A stretch of DNA of 64,000 bases. It comes from Orlajensenia flava. Its GTDB lineage: Bacteria; Actinomycetota; Actinomycetes; Actinomycetales; Microbacteriaceae. Below the pieces are notes generated by a model. That model ran no database searches and was not told where the DNA came from. It was given only the letters and a program-made list of their open reading frames with translations. The stretch is from positions 124,001-188,000 of the forward strand of contig NZ_SSSN01000007.1 of the NCBI RefSeq assembly GCF_004801905.1. Direction: 5' to 3'. Shown piece after piece: positions 6,986 through 15,129 of this stretch; the first letter of the stretch is position 1; every line of letters begins with the position of its first letter. The position numbers and the translations under genes are program-made.

Positions 6986-7984
6986 GTGTCGCACTCGAAT
7001 GCGGAGAAGAAGACGAAGAGGGACGCCCGGGAGGGCGGGAAGAAGAAGGGCTCGTCTGAGAGCCTTCTCACAGTCGTCATCGCCTTCGCCGCCAACCTCG
7101 CGATCGCCATCGCGAAGTCCGTCGCGGCGGTCATCACCGGGTCGGCGTCGATGGTCGCCGAGGCGGCGCACTCGTGGGCGGACGCCGGAAACGAGATCCT
7201 GCTCCTCATCGCCGAAAGGCGTTCGAAGCGGCCACCGGACCGACGGCATCCGCTCGGTTACGGCAAGGACGCCTACATCTGGTCGATGTTCGCGGCGTTC
7301 GGCATCTTCACCGCCGGGGCCGTCGTGTCCATCCAGCACGGCATCCAGTCTCTGCTCCAGCCGGAGGCCGCGACCGACTACCTCGTCGCGTACATCGTGC
7401 TCGGCATCTCGTTCGTGCTGGAGGGCATCTCGTTCGTCCGCGCCTACATCCAGGCGCGCGAGAACGCCCACAGCCGCAACGCTCACACCCTCGAGCACGT
7501 GTTGGAGAGCTCGAATCCCACGCTCCGTGCCGTGTTCGCCGAGGATGCCGCCGCTCTGGTCGGCCTCGTGATCGCCTTCGCCGGCATCTGTCTCCACCAG
7601 TTGACCGGCGATCCCCTCTACGACGCCGTGGGATCCATCCTCGTCGGCGTCGTGCTGGGCGTCGTGGCCGTCGTGCTCATCTCCCGCAACCGGGCGTTCC
7701 TCCTCGGCGAGTCCATCGACGAGCCCACCCGGCAGGCCGCCCTGCGCCGACTTCTCGAGCGCTCCGACATCGAGCGGGTGACCTACCTGCACATCGAGTT
7801 CACCGGGCCCGGGGAGGTGCTGTTGATCGCCGCGGTCGACCTGGCCGGCGACGCGAGCGAGGCGGATGTCGCCCTCCTCCTTCGCGACATCGAGCGCGAG
7901 ATCATCGCCGAGCCGGCCATCGGCCGCGCCATCCTCACCCTCTCGACACCCGATGAGGAGTCACTTCTGCCACTCCCGTCATAG
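6986..7984 (+). CDS. Cation diffusion facilitator (CDF) metal transporter
   Basis: 332 residues. A Lys-rich cytoplasmic N-terminus (about 20 residues) is followed by a CDF transmembrane core with segments such as LAIAIAKSVAAVITGSASMVAE. The metal site of the second helix is EAAHSWADAGNE, with the H-x3-D pattern, and a second D-rich site lies in AEDAAALVGLVIAF. A cytoplasmic ferredoxin-like C-terminal domain follows. The family exports Zn2+, Mn2+ or Fe2+ in exchange for protons; the ZnT9-like sequence does not fix the metal. GTG 6986 is preferred over GTG 6980 because CCGGAGG ends at 6980. Confidence 0.8.
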   Translation: MSHSNAEKKTKRDAREGGKKKGSSESLLTVVIAFAANLAIAIAKSVAAVITGSASMVAEAAHSWADAGNEILLLIAERRSKRPPDRRHPLGYGKDAYIWSMFAAFGIFTAGAVVSIQHGIQSLLQPEAATDYLVAYIVLGISFVLEGISFVRAYIQARENAHSRNAHTLEHVLESSNPTLRAVFAEDAAALVGLVIAFAGICLHQLTGDPLYDAVGSILVGVVLGVVAVVLISRNRAFLLGESIDEPTRQAALRRLLERSDIERVTYLHIEFTGPGEVLLIAAVDLAGDASEADVALLLRDIEREIIAEPAIGRAILTLSTPDEESLLPLPS

Positions 7985-8059
7985 CCGCGTCGCACCGTCC
8001 TCCCAGCCTCGGCATGCCAGCATGGTGGAGCCGTGCCGTTATGTGCGAAGGGAGAGCCG

Positions 8060-9322
8060 GTGTCCGACCCCGCGTTCCACTCGCGTCGCAGTCGTCGCGC
8101 CTCGCCCGTGCGCCACGGCCGCCTGGCGCGATCGCATCCGTTCCGGACGCTCGCGAAGGTTCTCGGAATCTCCGTGGTGGTGGCCATCGTCACCACCGGA
8201 TCCGTCGGCGCCTTCGCCCTCAGCGAGCTCGACCGCACCGTGACCTCCAACGCCGTCGACATCTCCAACGGAGATGCATCGAAGACCTCGGCGCCGGCAC
8301 CCCACATCGGCGCCATCTCGGGCGGCTTCAACTTCCTCATGGTCGGCACCGACAACGACGCGAATCAAGGGGACGCGTTCGGCGAGCGCGACGCGACGCT
8401 GAACGACGTCAACATCCTGCTGCACATCTCCGCCGACCATAAGTCGGGTGTCGCGGTGAGCATCCCGCGCGATCTCATCGTCTCCCACCCCGAGTGCACC
8501 GACCCGACCACGGGCAAGGACTACGACTCGATGTCGGCCGCGCCCTTCAACGAGGCGTGGGAACGCGGAGGCCTCGGCTGCGTCGTGGCGACGGCCTCCA
8601 AGCTCACCGGCCTCGACATCCCCTACGCAGGGGTCATCTCGTTCAACGGGGTCATCGCGATGACGGATGCCATCGGCGGCGTCCCCGTCTGCGTCAACGA
8701 GGCGATCGACGATCCGTACACCGGCCTGGACCTGCCCGCGGGAACCAGCACGATCTCGGGCAGCACCGCACTCGCCTTCCTCCGCAACCGCCACGGCGTC
8801 GGCGACGGCAGCGACCTGTCCCGCATCTCCGCTCAGCAGTCCTACATGTCCTCGCTCATGCGCACCATGAAGAGCGCGAGCACCCTCACCGACCTCGGCA
8901 AGCTCTACGGACTGGCCCGGTCCGCCGCCTCGAACATCAAGCTCTCGAGTAACCTCGCCAGCCTGGACTCGATGGTCGCCATGGCCTACGCCCTCAAGGA
9001 CGTCAACCTCGACAACCTCGTCTTCGTGCAGTATCCCGGCACGACCGGTGACTCCGACTTCCCGGGCAAGGTGGTGCCGTCGACCGACACCGCCGACCAG
9101 CTCATGGCGGCCATCTCGAGCGACCAGCCGTTCAGCCTCGACGCGAATGCGATGGGCAACGGCGTGGTGGCCGATCCTGCCGCTCCTGCCGCCCCGGCGC
9201 CGGATGCCACCGCGCCGACGGATGCCGCGACCCCGGCCCCCACGACGAGCGCACCGGCGGTGATCGGCGGACTCAAGGGCCAGACCGCGAGCGCCCAGAC
9301 CTGCGCGAAGGCGAACGATTGA
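8060..9322 (+). CDS. LytR-CpsA-Psr (LCP) family cell-wall ligase
   Basis: 420 residues. A basic cytoplasmic N-terminus and one membrane anchor (about residues 30-55, VLGISVVVAIVTTGSVGAF) precede an extracytoplasmic LCP domain. LCP hallmarks are FLMVGTDND, SIPRDLIV, DAIGGVPVCV and FLRNRHGVGDGSDLSRISAQQ, which include the Arg and Asp residues that bind the polyprenyl-pyrophosphate substrate. A Pro/Ala/Thr-rich tail of about 50 residues lies at the C-terminus. The enzymes attach glycopolymers to peptidoglycan. GTG 8060 is chosen over the in-frame ATG-like codon at 8033 because AAGGGAG lies at 8048-8054. A palindromic repeat follows the gene. Confidence 0.85.
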   Translation: MSDPAFHSRRSRRASPVRHGRLARSHPFRTLAKVLGISVVVAIVTTGSVGAFALSELDRTVTSNAVDISNGDASKTSAPAPHIGAISGGFNFLMVGTDNDANQGDAFGERDATLNDVNILLHISADHKSGVAVSIPRDLIVSHPECTDPTTGKDYDSMSAAPFNEAWERGGLGCVVATASKLTGLDIPYAGVISFNGVIAMTDAIGGVPVCVNEAIDDPYTGLDLPAGTSTISGSTALAFLRNRHGVGDGSDLSRISAQQSYMSSLMRTMKSASTLTDLGKLYGLARSAASNIKLSSNLASLDSMVAMAYALKDVNLDNLVFVQYPGTTGDSDFPGKVVPSTDTADQLMAAISSDQPFSLDANAMGNGVVADPAAPAAPAPDATAPTDAATPAPTTSAPAVIGGLKGQTASAQTCAKAND

Positions 9323-9361
9323 CGGACGTGCTGCTGACCGAGGTCGAACGGGCGCATGCGA

Positions 9362-9459
9362 GGGTCTCGATACGGCTGCTCGCTCGCGCTCCCGGCCTAC
9401 TCGACCGGCATCGCTGATCGAGTAGCGCAGACGCGCAGCGGCTCCGCGTATCGAGATCC
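9362..9459. repeat. Palindromic intergenic repeat, two inverted units
   Basis: One unit (9362-9406) runs from GGGTCTCGATACG to CTACTCGACC. A second unit (9416-9459) runs from GATCGAGTAGC to TATCGAGATCC, in the opposite orientation. Related units occur at 26156-26230, 46191-46350 and 56311-56407. Here the pair follows the LCP gene and could fold into a large hairpin and help end transcription. Confidence 0.8.
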
Positions 9460-9523
9460 TCGGGCGTCCGATTCGGTCACGGTTCGCGCTGCTCGACGGG
9501 TGGCGCATCCGCTGACCGCCTGA

Positions 9524-9554
9524 CATAATTACTTGCTGAACGGTCGTTCACTAA
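9524..9554 (+). promoter_or_regulatory. Promoter and TetR-type operator of the paa thiolase operon
   Basis: A -10-like CATAAT (9524-9529) is followed by a palindromic operator containing CTGAACGGTCGTTCACT (9536-9552). It closely matches the operator at 24811-24834. The TetR regulator at 14446-15093 is the obvious candidate ligand, by analogy with PaaR. Confidence 0.65.
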
Positions 9555-9585
9555 ATCAGCGGTGACAGAGACGTCAGGAGCCGGC

Positions 9586-10779
9586 ATGCCCGAGGCCTAC
9601 CTCGTGGGAGGAGCGCGTACCGCGGTCGGACGATACGGCGGCGTGCTCGCCGGTGTCCGGCCGGATGATCTGGCGTCGCTCGTGGTCGGCGAGGCCGTCC
9701 GTCGCGCGGGTCTGGTCGAGAACGCGGACGTGATCGACGAGGTCATCCTCGGGGCGGCGAATCAGGCTGGCGAGGACAATCGCAACGTTGCCCGCATGGC
9801 CGTGCTGCTTGCGGGCCTTCCCGATACGGTTCCCGGAGTGACCGTCAATCGTCTCTGCGCCTCCGGAATGTCGGCCATCACGCTCGCGGCACAGGCCATC
9901 CGCTGCGGAGACGCCGATCTCATCGTCGCGGGCGGCGTCGAGTCGATGACCCGGGCGCCGTGGGTGCAGGCCAAGCCCGAGAAGGCCTTCGCGAAGCCGG
10001 GCGACCAGTTCGACACGTCGATCGGCTGGCGGTTCACCAACCCACGCCTCGCCGCTCGCGACAATGCCACGTTCTCCATGCCCGAGACGGCAGAGGAAGT
10101 GGCCCGCGTCGATGGCATTACGCGCGCCGAGGCCGACGCGTTCGCCCTGCGCAGCCAGCAGCGCGCCGTGGCCGCCATCGCCGCTGGTCGATTCGAGGAC
10201 GAGATCGTCGCCGTGCCGACCTCGCGCGGCGAGGTTCTCATCGACGAGGGTCCACGCCCCGACACCTCTGCCGCCGCCCTCGCCGCCCTGCGACCGGTTG
10301 TCGCGGGTGGTTCCGTCGTCACCGCGGGCAACTCCAGTTCGCTCAACGACGGCGCATCCGCCATCGTCGTCGCGAGCGCGGAGGCCGTCGAGCGCTACGG
10401 GCTCATCCCGCGCGCGCGCATCGTCGGAGGCGCAGCGGCAGCACTCGCGCCCGAGGTCATGGGGCTGGGTCCCGTCCCCGCCACCACCAAACTCCTCGCC
10501 CGCACAGGATTAGGCGTCTCCGACATCGGCACGGTCGAGCTCAACGAGGCCTTCGCCACGCAGTCCATCGCGTGCATCCGCCGGCTCGGGCTCGACGAGC
10601 AGATCGTCAACGCCGACGGCGGTGCCATCGCGCTCGGGCATCCGCTCGGTTCGAGTGGATCACGCCTCGTCGTGACGCTCCTCGGCCGCATGGAGCGGGA
10701 AGGATCGCGCTATGGCCTCGCGACCATGTGCGTCGGCGTCGGCCAGGGCACCGCTCTGATCGTGGAGAGGATCGCGTGA
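9586..10779 (+). CDS. paaJ: Acetyl-CoA acyltransferase (thiolase), phenylacetate pathway
   Basis: 397-residue thiolase. The catalytic triad is visible: Cys91 in VNRLCASGMSA, His352 in ALGHPLGSSGSR and Cys382 in MCVGVGQGTA. In the phenylacetate pathway PaaJ cleaves 3-oxo-5,6-dehydrosuberyl-CoA and later 3-oxoadipyl-CoA, releasing acetyl-CoA and succinyl-CoA; PcaF-type thiolases of the beta-ketoadipate pathway are close relatives. The assignment rests on the neighbours paaF, paaH and paaZ. ATG 9586 (CAGGAG at 9574-9579) is preferred to GTG 9562. The stop overlaps the next start by GTGA. Probably repressed through the operator just upstream until phenylacetyl-CoA is present. Confidence 0.8.
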   Translation: MPEAYLVGGARTAVGRYGGVLAGVRPDDLASLVVGEAVRRAGLVENADVIDEVILGAANQAGEDNRNVARMAVLLAGLPDTVPGVTVNRLCASGMSAITLAAQAIRCGDADLIVAGGVESMTRAPWVQAKPEKAFAKPGDQFDTSIGWRFTNPRLAARDNATFSMPETAEEVARVDGITRAEADAFALRSQQRAVAAIAAGRFEDEIVAVPTSRGEVLIDEGPRPDTSAAALAALRPVVAGGSVVTAGNSSSLNDGASAIVVASAEAVERYGLIPRARIVGGAAAALAPEVMGLGPVPATTKLLARTGLGVSDIGTVELNEAFATQSIACIRRLGLDEQIVNADGGAIALGHPLGSSGSRLVVTLLGRMEREGSRYGLATMCVGVGQGTALIVERIA

Positions 10780-11519
10780 TCGACTCAGCCCCCGTCCTCA
10801 TCGAGGAGCATGATGACCGGGTCGTCGCCCGACTGAATCGGCCATCCGTTCGCAACGCGATCGATCAAGCCACGATCGACGCCCTGCACACGCTGTGCGC
10901 CGATCTCGAACGCCATCCGCGCGTGCTCATCATCACCGGGTGCGACGGCGTGTTCGCCTCGGGCGCCGACATCGCCCAGATGCGCGAACGCCATGCGAAG
11001 GAGGCGCGTGAGGGCATCAATGCCCATGCCTTCATCCGCATACGGGCGCTCGAGTTGCCCGTCATCGCCGCGGTCGACGGATGGGCGCTCGGCGGCGGTG
11101 CCGAACTCGCCTATGCCGCGGACATCAGGGTGGGGTCCACGCGCCTGCGTATAGGCAATCCCGAGACCTCGCTCGGCATCATCGCGGCGGCAGGAGCGAC
11201 GTGGCGCCTGCGGGAGATCGTCGGCGAGGCCCGAGCGAGCGAACTCCTCCTGACGGGCCGCACGGTCGACGCCGACGAGGCGCTGCGCATCGGCCTGGTC
11301 TCGTCGATCCACGAGCCGGACGAGCTCGTGTCTGCCGCCCACGCCGTTGCCGACCGCATCGCGGCGAACGACCGTGCCGCCACCGTCGCCATGAAGAAGG
11401 CCATCGCGGCGCCACCGAACCAGCATCCCGCGATCGACCTCGAGCTGCAGGCCGTGCTCTTCGAGAGCCCCGAGAAGGAGCGACGGATGACCGAGTTCCT
11501 CGAACGGCGACGCCCGTGA
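10776..11519 (+). CDS. paaF: Enoyl-CoA hydratase, phenylacetate pathway
   Basis: 247-residue crotonase. Family elements are FASGADIAQM, the oxyanion-hole segment GWALGGGAELAYAADI with one catalytic Glu, and GNPETSLGIIAAAGATWRL with the second. Both glutamates of active hydratases are kept, which fits PaaF (2,3-dehydroadipyl-CoA hydratase). The GTG start overlaps the thiolase stop (GTGA) and the gene's own stop overlaps the next GTG, so three genes form a tightly coupled unit. PaaG-type isomerase function is less likely, since the gene at 28672 fits that role better. Confidence 0.75.
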   Translation: MIDSAPVLIEEHDDRVVARLNRPSVRNAIDQATIDALHTLCADLERHPRVLIITGCDGVFASGADIAQMRERHAKEAREGINAHAFIRIRALELPVIAAVDGWALGGGAELAYAADIRVGSTRLRIGNPETSLGIIAAAGATWRLREIVGEARASELLLTGRTVDADEALRIGLVSSIHEPDELVSAAHAVADRIAANDRAATVAMKKAIAAPPNQHPAIDLELQAVLFESPEKERRMTEFLERRRP

Positions 11520-12370
11520 GCGCGCCGGCGCACATCGGCGTGCTCGGCGGCGGACGGATGGGAGCCGGCATCGCCCACGCCTTCCTGCTCGCGGGCAGCT
11601 CGGTGCGCGTCGTGGAACGCGATCAGGACTCGGTGAACGCCGCCGGCGAGCGCATCCGAGCCTCACTCGAGCAGAGCATCCAGCGAGGCTCGACCACAGA
11701 GCCGCTGACGGACCTGACGCACCGGCTGTCGCTCGCGACGCGGGTCGAGGACTTCGCCGACGCCGCGCTCGTGGTCGAGGCGGTTCCGGAGGAGCTTGCC
11801 CTCAAGCGCGATGCCCTGCGCCGGGTCGAAGCCGTTCTCCCCGCCGGGGCGGCGCTCGCGAGCAACACGTCCTCGATGTCGATCGACGCCCTCGCCGACG
11901 AACTCGCGCGGCCCGGCCGCTTTCTCGGACTGCACTTCTTCAACCCGGTGCCGGCCTCTCAGTTGGTCGAGATCGTGCTCGGCACGTCGACGGATGCCGC
12001 TCTCGCCGCCGACGCGATCGGCTGGGTCGAGGCGATCGGCAAGACGCCCGTCACCGTGCACGACGCCCCCGGCTTCGCCTCGTCGCGGCTCGGCGTCGCC
12101 CTCGGACTCGAGGCCATCCGCATGCTCGAAGAGGGTGTCGCCTCCGCCGAGGACATCGACGCCGCCATGACGCTCGGCTACAGGCATCCGGTCGGCCCTT
12201 TGCGATTGACCGACCTCGTCGGGCTCGACGTGCGACTCGGCATCGCCGAGTACCTGCACGTGCGGCTCGGCCCGCGCTTCGAACCTCCCCCCCTGCTGCG
12301 ACGCCTCGTCGCCGAGGGCAGCCTCGGCCGCAAGAGCGGTCAGGGCTTCTACACGTGGGCCGACGAGTGA
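11516..12370 (+). CDS. paaH: 3-hydroxyacyl-CoA dehydrogenase, phenylacetate pathway
   Basis: 284 residues. N-terminal Rossmann fold with GVLGGGRMGAGIAHAFL, the substrate-loop segment SNTSSMSID, and the catalytic HFFNPVP motif (His of the His-Glu pair). The C-terminal helical domain has GYRHPVGPLRLTDLVGLD, normal for the family. It oxidises 3-hydroxyadipyl-CoA with NAD+ in the paa pathway. The GTG start overlaps the preceding stop. Length is typical of single-domain dehydrogenases such as HbdA; genuine PaaH enzymes are often longer (about 475), so this is the short form. Confidence 0.8.
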   Translation: MSAPAHIGVLGGGRMGAGIAHAFLLAGSSVRVVERDQDSVNAAGERIRASLEQSIQRGSTTEPLTDLTHRLSLATRVEDFADAALVVEAVPEELALKRDALRRVEAVLPAGAALASNTSSMSIDALADELARPGRFLGLHFFNPVPASQLVEIVLGTSTDAALAADAIGWVEAIGKTPVTVHDAPGFASSRLGVALGLEAIRMLEEGVASAEDIDAAMTLGYRHPVGPLRLTDLVGLDVRLGIAEYLHVRLGPRFEPPPLLRRLVAEGSLGRKSGQGFYTWADE

Positions 12371-12398
12371 CTTCCCTTCCGACCTCTCAGGAGTGCAG

Positions 12399-14468
12399 AT
12401 GACCGAGATACTGCCCAGCTACGTTGGCGGCGAATGGTGGACACCCGCGACGGATGCCGATGCCACCGAGGTGCGCGACGCATCGACCGGCGAGGTCGTC
12501 ACCCGGGTATCCACGGACGGCCTCGACCTGGCGGCGGCGCTGCAGCACGGTCGCACCGCGGGGCAGGCGAGCCTCGGCGAGCTGACCTTCCACCAGCGCG
12601 CCGTGCTGCTCAAGCAGTTCGCCCTCGCCCTGACCGAGCGCAAGGACGAGCTCTACGCGACCTCAGCCCGCACCGGTGCGACCCGGCAGGATTCCTGGGT
12701 CGACATCGACGGTGGCATCGGCGTGCTGTTCAGCTACTCCTCGAAGGGCCGTCGCGAGTTGCCCAACGCGAAGGTGTTCGTCGACGGCGGGGTGGAGCGG
12801 CTGTCCAAGGACGGTTCATTCCTCGGCCGGCACATCTACTCCCGGCTTCCTGGAGTGGCCGTGCAGATCAACGCATTCAACTTTCCGGTGTGGGGTTCGC
12901 TGGAGAAGTTCGCGCCCGCCTTCCTCGCCGGTGTGCCCTCGCTCGTGAAGCCGGCGACGCCGACCGGCTACCTCGCGGAGGCGTTCGTGCGCATCCTGGT
13001 CGAATCGGGCCTCCTGCCCGACGGCGCACTCCAGCTGGTCTCCGGCAGCGTGCCCACGCTGTTCGACGAGCTGCTGCTCGGGGACCTGGTCGCGTTCACG
13101 GGCTCTGCCTCCACCGCAGAGCGGCTGCGCGCGCACGCTTCGGTTCAGACGGGCGGGGTGCGGTTCACCAACGAGACCGACTCCATCAACGCGTCGATCC
13201 TCGGTACGGATGCCGTTTCGGGCACCCCGGAGTTCGACTCCTACGTCAAGCAGCTCGTCACGGAGATGACCACGAAGGCGGGCCAGAAGTGCACGGCCAT
13301 CCGCCGCGCGATCGTGCCCACCGCATCCGTCGACGACGTCATCGATGCGGTGCGCGCTCGCATCGAGCAGCGCACCGTGCTGGGCGACCCGCGGGCGGAG
13401 GGGGTCACGATGGGCCCGCTGGCCTCGCTGGCACAGCGCGACGAGGTGCTGCGGCAGGTCGCGCGGCTCGAGGAATCCGGCGGTCGGGTGGTGATCGGCT
13501 CGACGGAGACGCCCGACGTCACTCGTGCGGACGGCACCGTGGGCGCCGCCGATGACGGGGCATTCGTCGCGCCGTTGCTGCTGCGCTTCGATGACGCCGA
13601 GGACGCCGGCGTGCATTCGATCGAGGCGTTCGGACCGGTCTCGTCGATCATCGGCTACGGATCGCTGGATGAGGCTGCTGCACTGGTCGCGCGCGGCGGC
13701 GGCTCACTCGTGACCAGCGTGGCCACCCACGACCCCGGGGTGGCCGTGGAGCTCTCGAGCCGAATCGCCGCGTTCAACGGCCGGGTGCTCTTTCTCGACC
13801 GTGACGACGCCCGAAGTTCGACCGGGCACGGATCGCCGCTGCCCCAGCTCGTGCACGGCGGACCGGGCCGCGCCGGAGGCGGAGAGGAGCTGGGCGGCAT
13901 CCGGGCCGTGCTTCACCACATGCAGCGCACCGCCATCCAGGGCTCACCCGAGATGCTCACCGCCATCAGCGGCATCTGGCACGCCGGTGCCGCATCGAAG
14001 GCAGGCGGCCGGCATCCGTTCCGCAAGAGCCTGGCCGAGTTGCGCATCGGCGACCAGGTTGCGTCCGCGTCGCGCGAGGTGAGCCTCGACGACATCGAAA
14101 CGTTCGCCGCCTTCACCGGTGACACCTTCTACGCCCACATGGACGAGCAGGCGGCCGCCGCGAACCCGTTCTTCCCGGGACGCGTAGCGCACGGGTACCT
14201 CCTGGTTTCGTGGGCCGCCGGGCTCTTCGTCGACCCAGAACCCGGCCCCGTGCTCGCGAACTCGGGGCTGGAGAATCTGCGCTTCGTCACCCCGGTCTCG
14301 GCGGGCGACTCCATCAGGGTCGAGCTGACCGCGAAGCAGATCACCCCGCGGGAGACGGATGACTACGGCGAGGTGCGCTGGGATGCAGTGCTGCGCAATC
14401 AGCGCGATGAGCTGGTCGCGACCTACGACGTGCTCACGCTGGTGGCTAAGGAGCCGGCGGCGGGCTGA
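12399..14468 (+). CDS. paaZ: Bifunctional oxepin-CoA hydrolase / semialdehyde dehydrogenase
   Basis: 689 residues with two domains in the PaaZ order. The aldehyde dehydrogenase half (about 1-520) has Cys298 in KAGQKCTAIRR and Glu259 in TNETDS. The MaoC-like hydratase half (about 545-689) has D575 and H580 in GDTFYAHMDE, the D-x4-H pair of R-specific hydratases. It opens the oxepin-CoA ring and oxidises the resulting aldehyde. ATG 12399 follows TCAGGAG at 12387-12392 and is preferred to GTG 12393. The last 23 bases overlap the end of the convergent TetR gene. Confidence 0.9.
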   Translation: MTEILPSYVGGEWWTPATDADATEVRDASTGEVVTRVSTDGLDLAAALQHGRTAGQASLGELTFHQRAVLLKQFALALTERKDELYATSARTGATRQDSWVDIDGGIGVLFSYSSKGRRELPNAKVFVDGGVERLSKDGSFLGRHIYSRLPGVAVQINAFNFPVWGSLEKFAPAFLAGVPSLVKPATPTGYLAEAFVRILVESGLLPDGALQLVSGSVPTLFDELLLGDLVAFTGSASTAERLRAHASVQTGGVRFTNETDSINASILGTDAVSGTPEFDSYVKQLVTEMTTKAGQKCTAIRRAIVPTASVDDVIDAVRARIEQRTVLGDPRAEGVTMGPLASLAQRDEVLRQVARLEESGGRVVIGSTETPDVTRADGTVGAADDGAFVAPLLLRFDDAEDAGVHSIEAFGPVSSIIGYGSLDEAAALVARGGGSLVTSVATHDPGVAVELSSRIAAFNGRVLFLDRDDARSSTGHGSPLPQLVHGGPGRAGGGEELGGIRAVLHHMQRTAIQGSPEMLTAISGIWHAGAASKAGGRHPFRKSLAELRIGDQVASASREVSLDDIETFAAFTGDTFYAHMDEQAAAANPFFPGRVAHGYLLVSWAAGLFVDPEPGPVLANSGLENLRFVTPVSAGDSIRVELTAKQITPRETDDYGEVRWDAVLRNQRDELVATYDVLTLVAKEPAAG

Positions 14469-15093
14469 CTCGGGGCGCCGACGTTCTCAGGCCGTCGAGC
14501 GCGACCGCGATCACGTCGTCAGCGAGCCGGTCGGCGTCCTCCGGGCCGCCGGGTCGGTACCACTCCACGATCGAGTTGATCATGCCGAAGAGGAGCCTCT
14601 CGACGACGCGCGCATCGATGTCGCTGCGCAGGGAGCCCTCCTCGCGCGCCTCCGTGAGCAGCGCGGTGACCTCGCGGTCGAACGTCCGGCGGCGGGCGAG
14701 CGCGCGCCGCTCGACGTCGGTGTTTCCGCGCACCCGCAGGAGGAGCGTCACCGACGGCAGGTCCTCGACGAGCACGTGCACTGCGCCGCGCAGCACCCGG
14801 TCGAGTCGATCGGCGGCGCTGAGCGCTGCGGCCTGCTCACCGGGTGCGGCATCCGCTTCGGCGAGAACACCCTCGAGCGAGGTCAGGGCACGGTCGAGCG
14901 CCATCTCCAATAGCGCCTCCTTCGAGGCGAAGTGATGGTAGATCGCAGACTTCGAGATGCCGAGCCGGTCGGCGAGCACAGCGACCGACGTCGCGTCGTA
15001 GCCGTACTCGTTGAAGGCGGCGACGGCGACGTCGAGGACCGCGGCCTGGTCGTATCCTGGGCGGCCTCGGCGGGGTTCGGCGAGTTCTGGCAT
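14446..15093 (-). CDS. paaR: TetR-family regulator, probable PaaR
   Basis: 215 residues. The N-terminal helix-turn-helix reads TSVAVLADRLGISKSAIYHHF, followed by the TetR helical ligand domain. Position among the paa genes and the two matching palindromes at 9531 and 24811 support a PaaR role: repressing the pathway until phenylacetyl-CoA binds. That role is known for PaaR regulators and is inferred here. ATG 15093 is used; an in-frame GTG at 15111 would add six residues. No operator is seen at its own start, so it may not be autoregulated. Its 3' end overlaps paaZ by 23 bases. Confidence 0.75.
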   Translation of the reverse strand: MPELAEPRRGRPGYDQAAVLDVAVAAFNEYGYDATSVAVLADRLGISKSAIYHHFASKEALLEMALDRALTSLEGVLAEADAAPGEQAAALSAADRLDRVLRGAVHVLVEDLPSVTLLLRVRGNTDVERRALARRRTFDREVTALLTEAREEGSLRSDIDARVVERLLFGMINSIVEWYRPGGPEDADRLADDVIAVALDGLRTSAPRVSPPPAP

Positions 15094-15129
15094 CGGCGCC
15101 CAGTCTTCCACGTCAGGGCACTCACGGCG

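Noticed and set aside
9362..9459. Insertion sequence
   Set aside because: No transposase frame and the units are only about 44 bases; treated as a palindromic repeat family.
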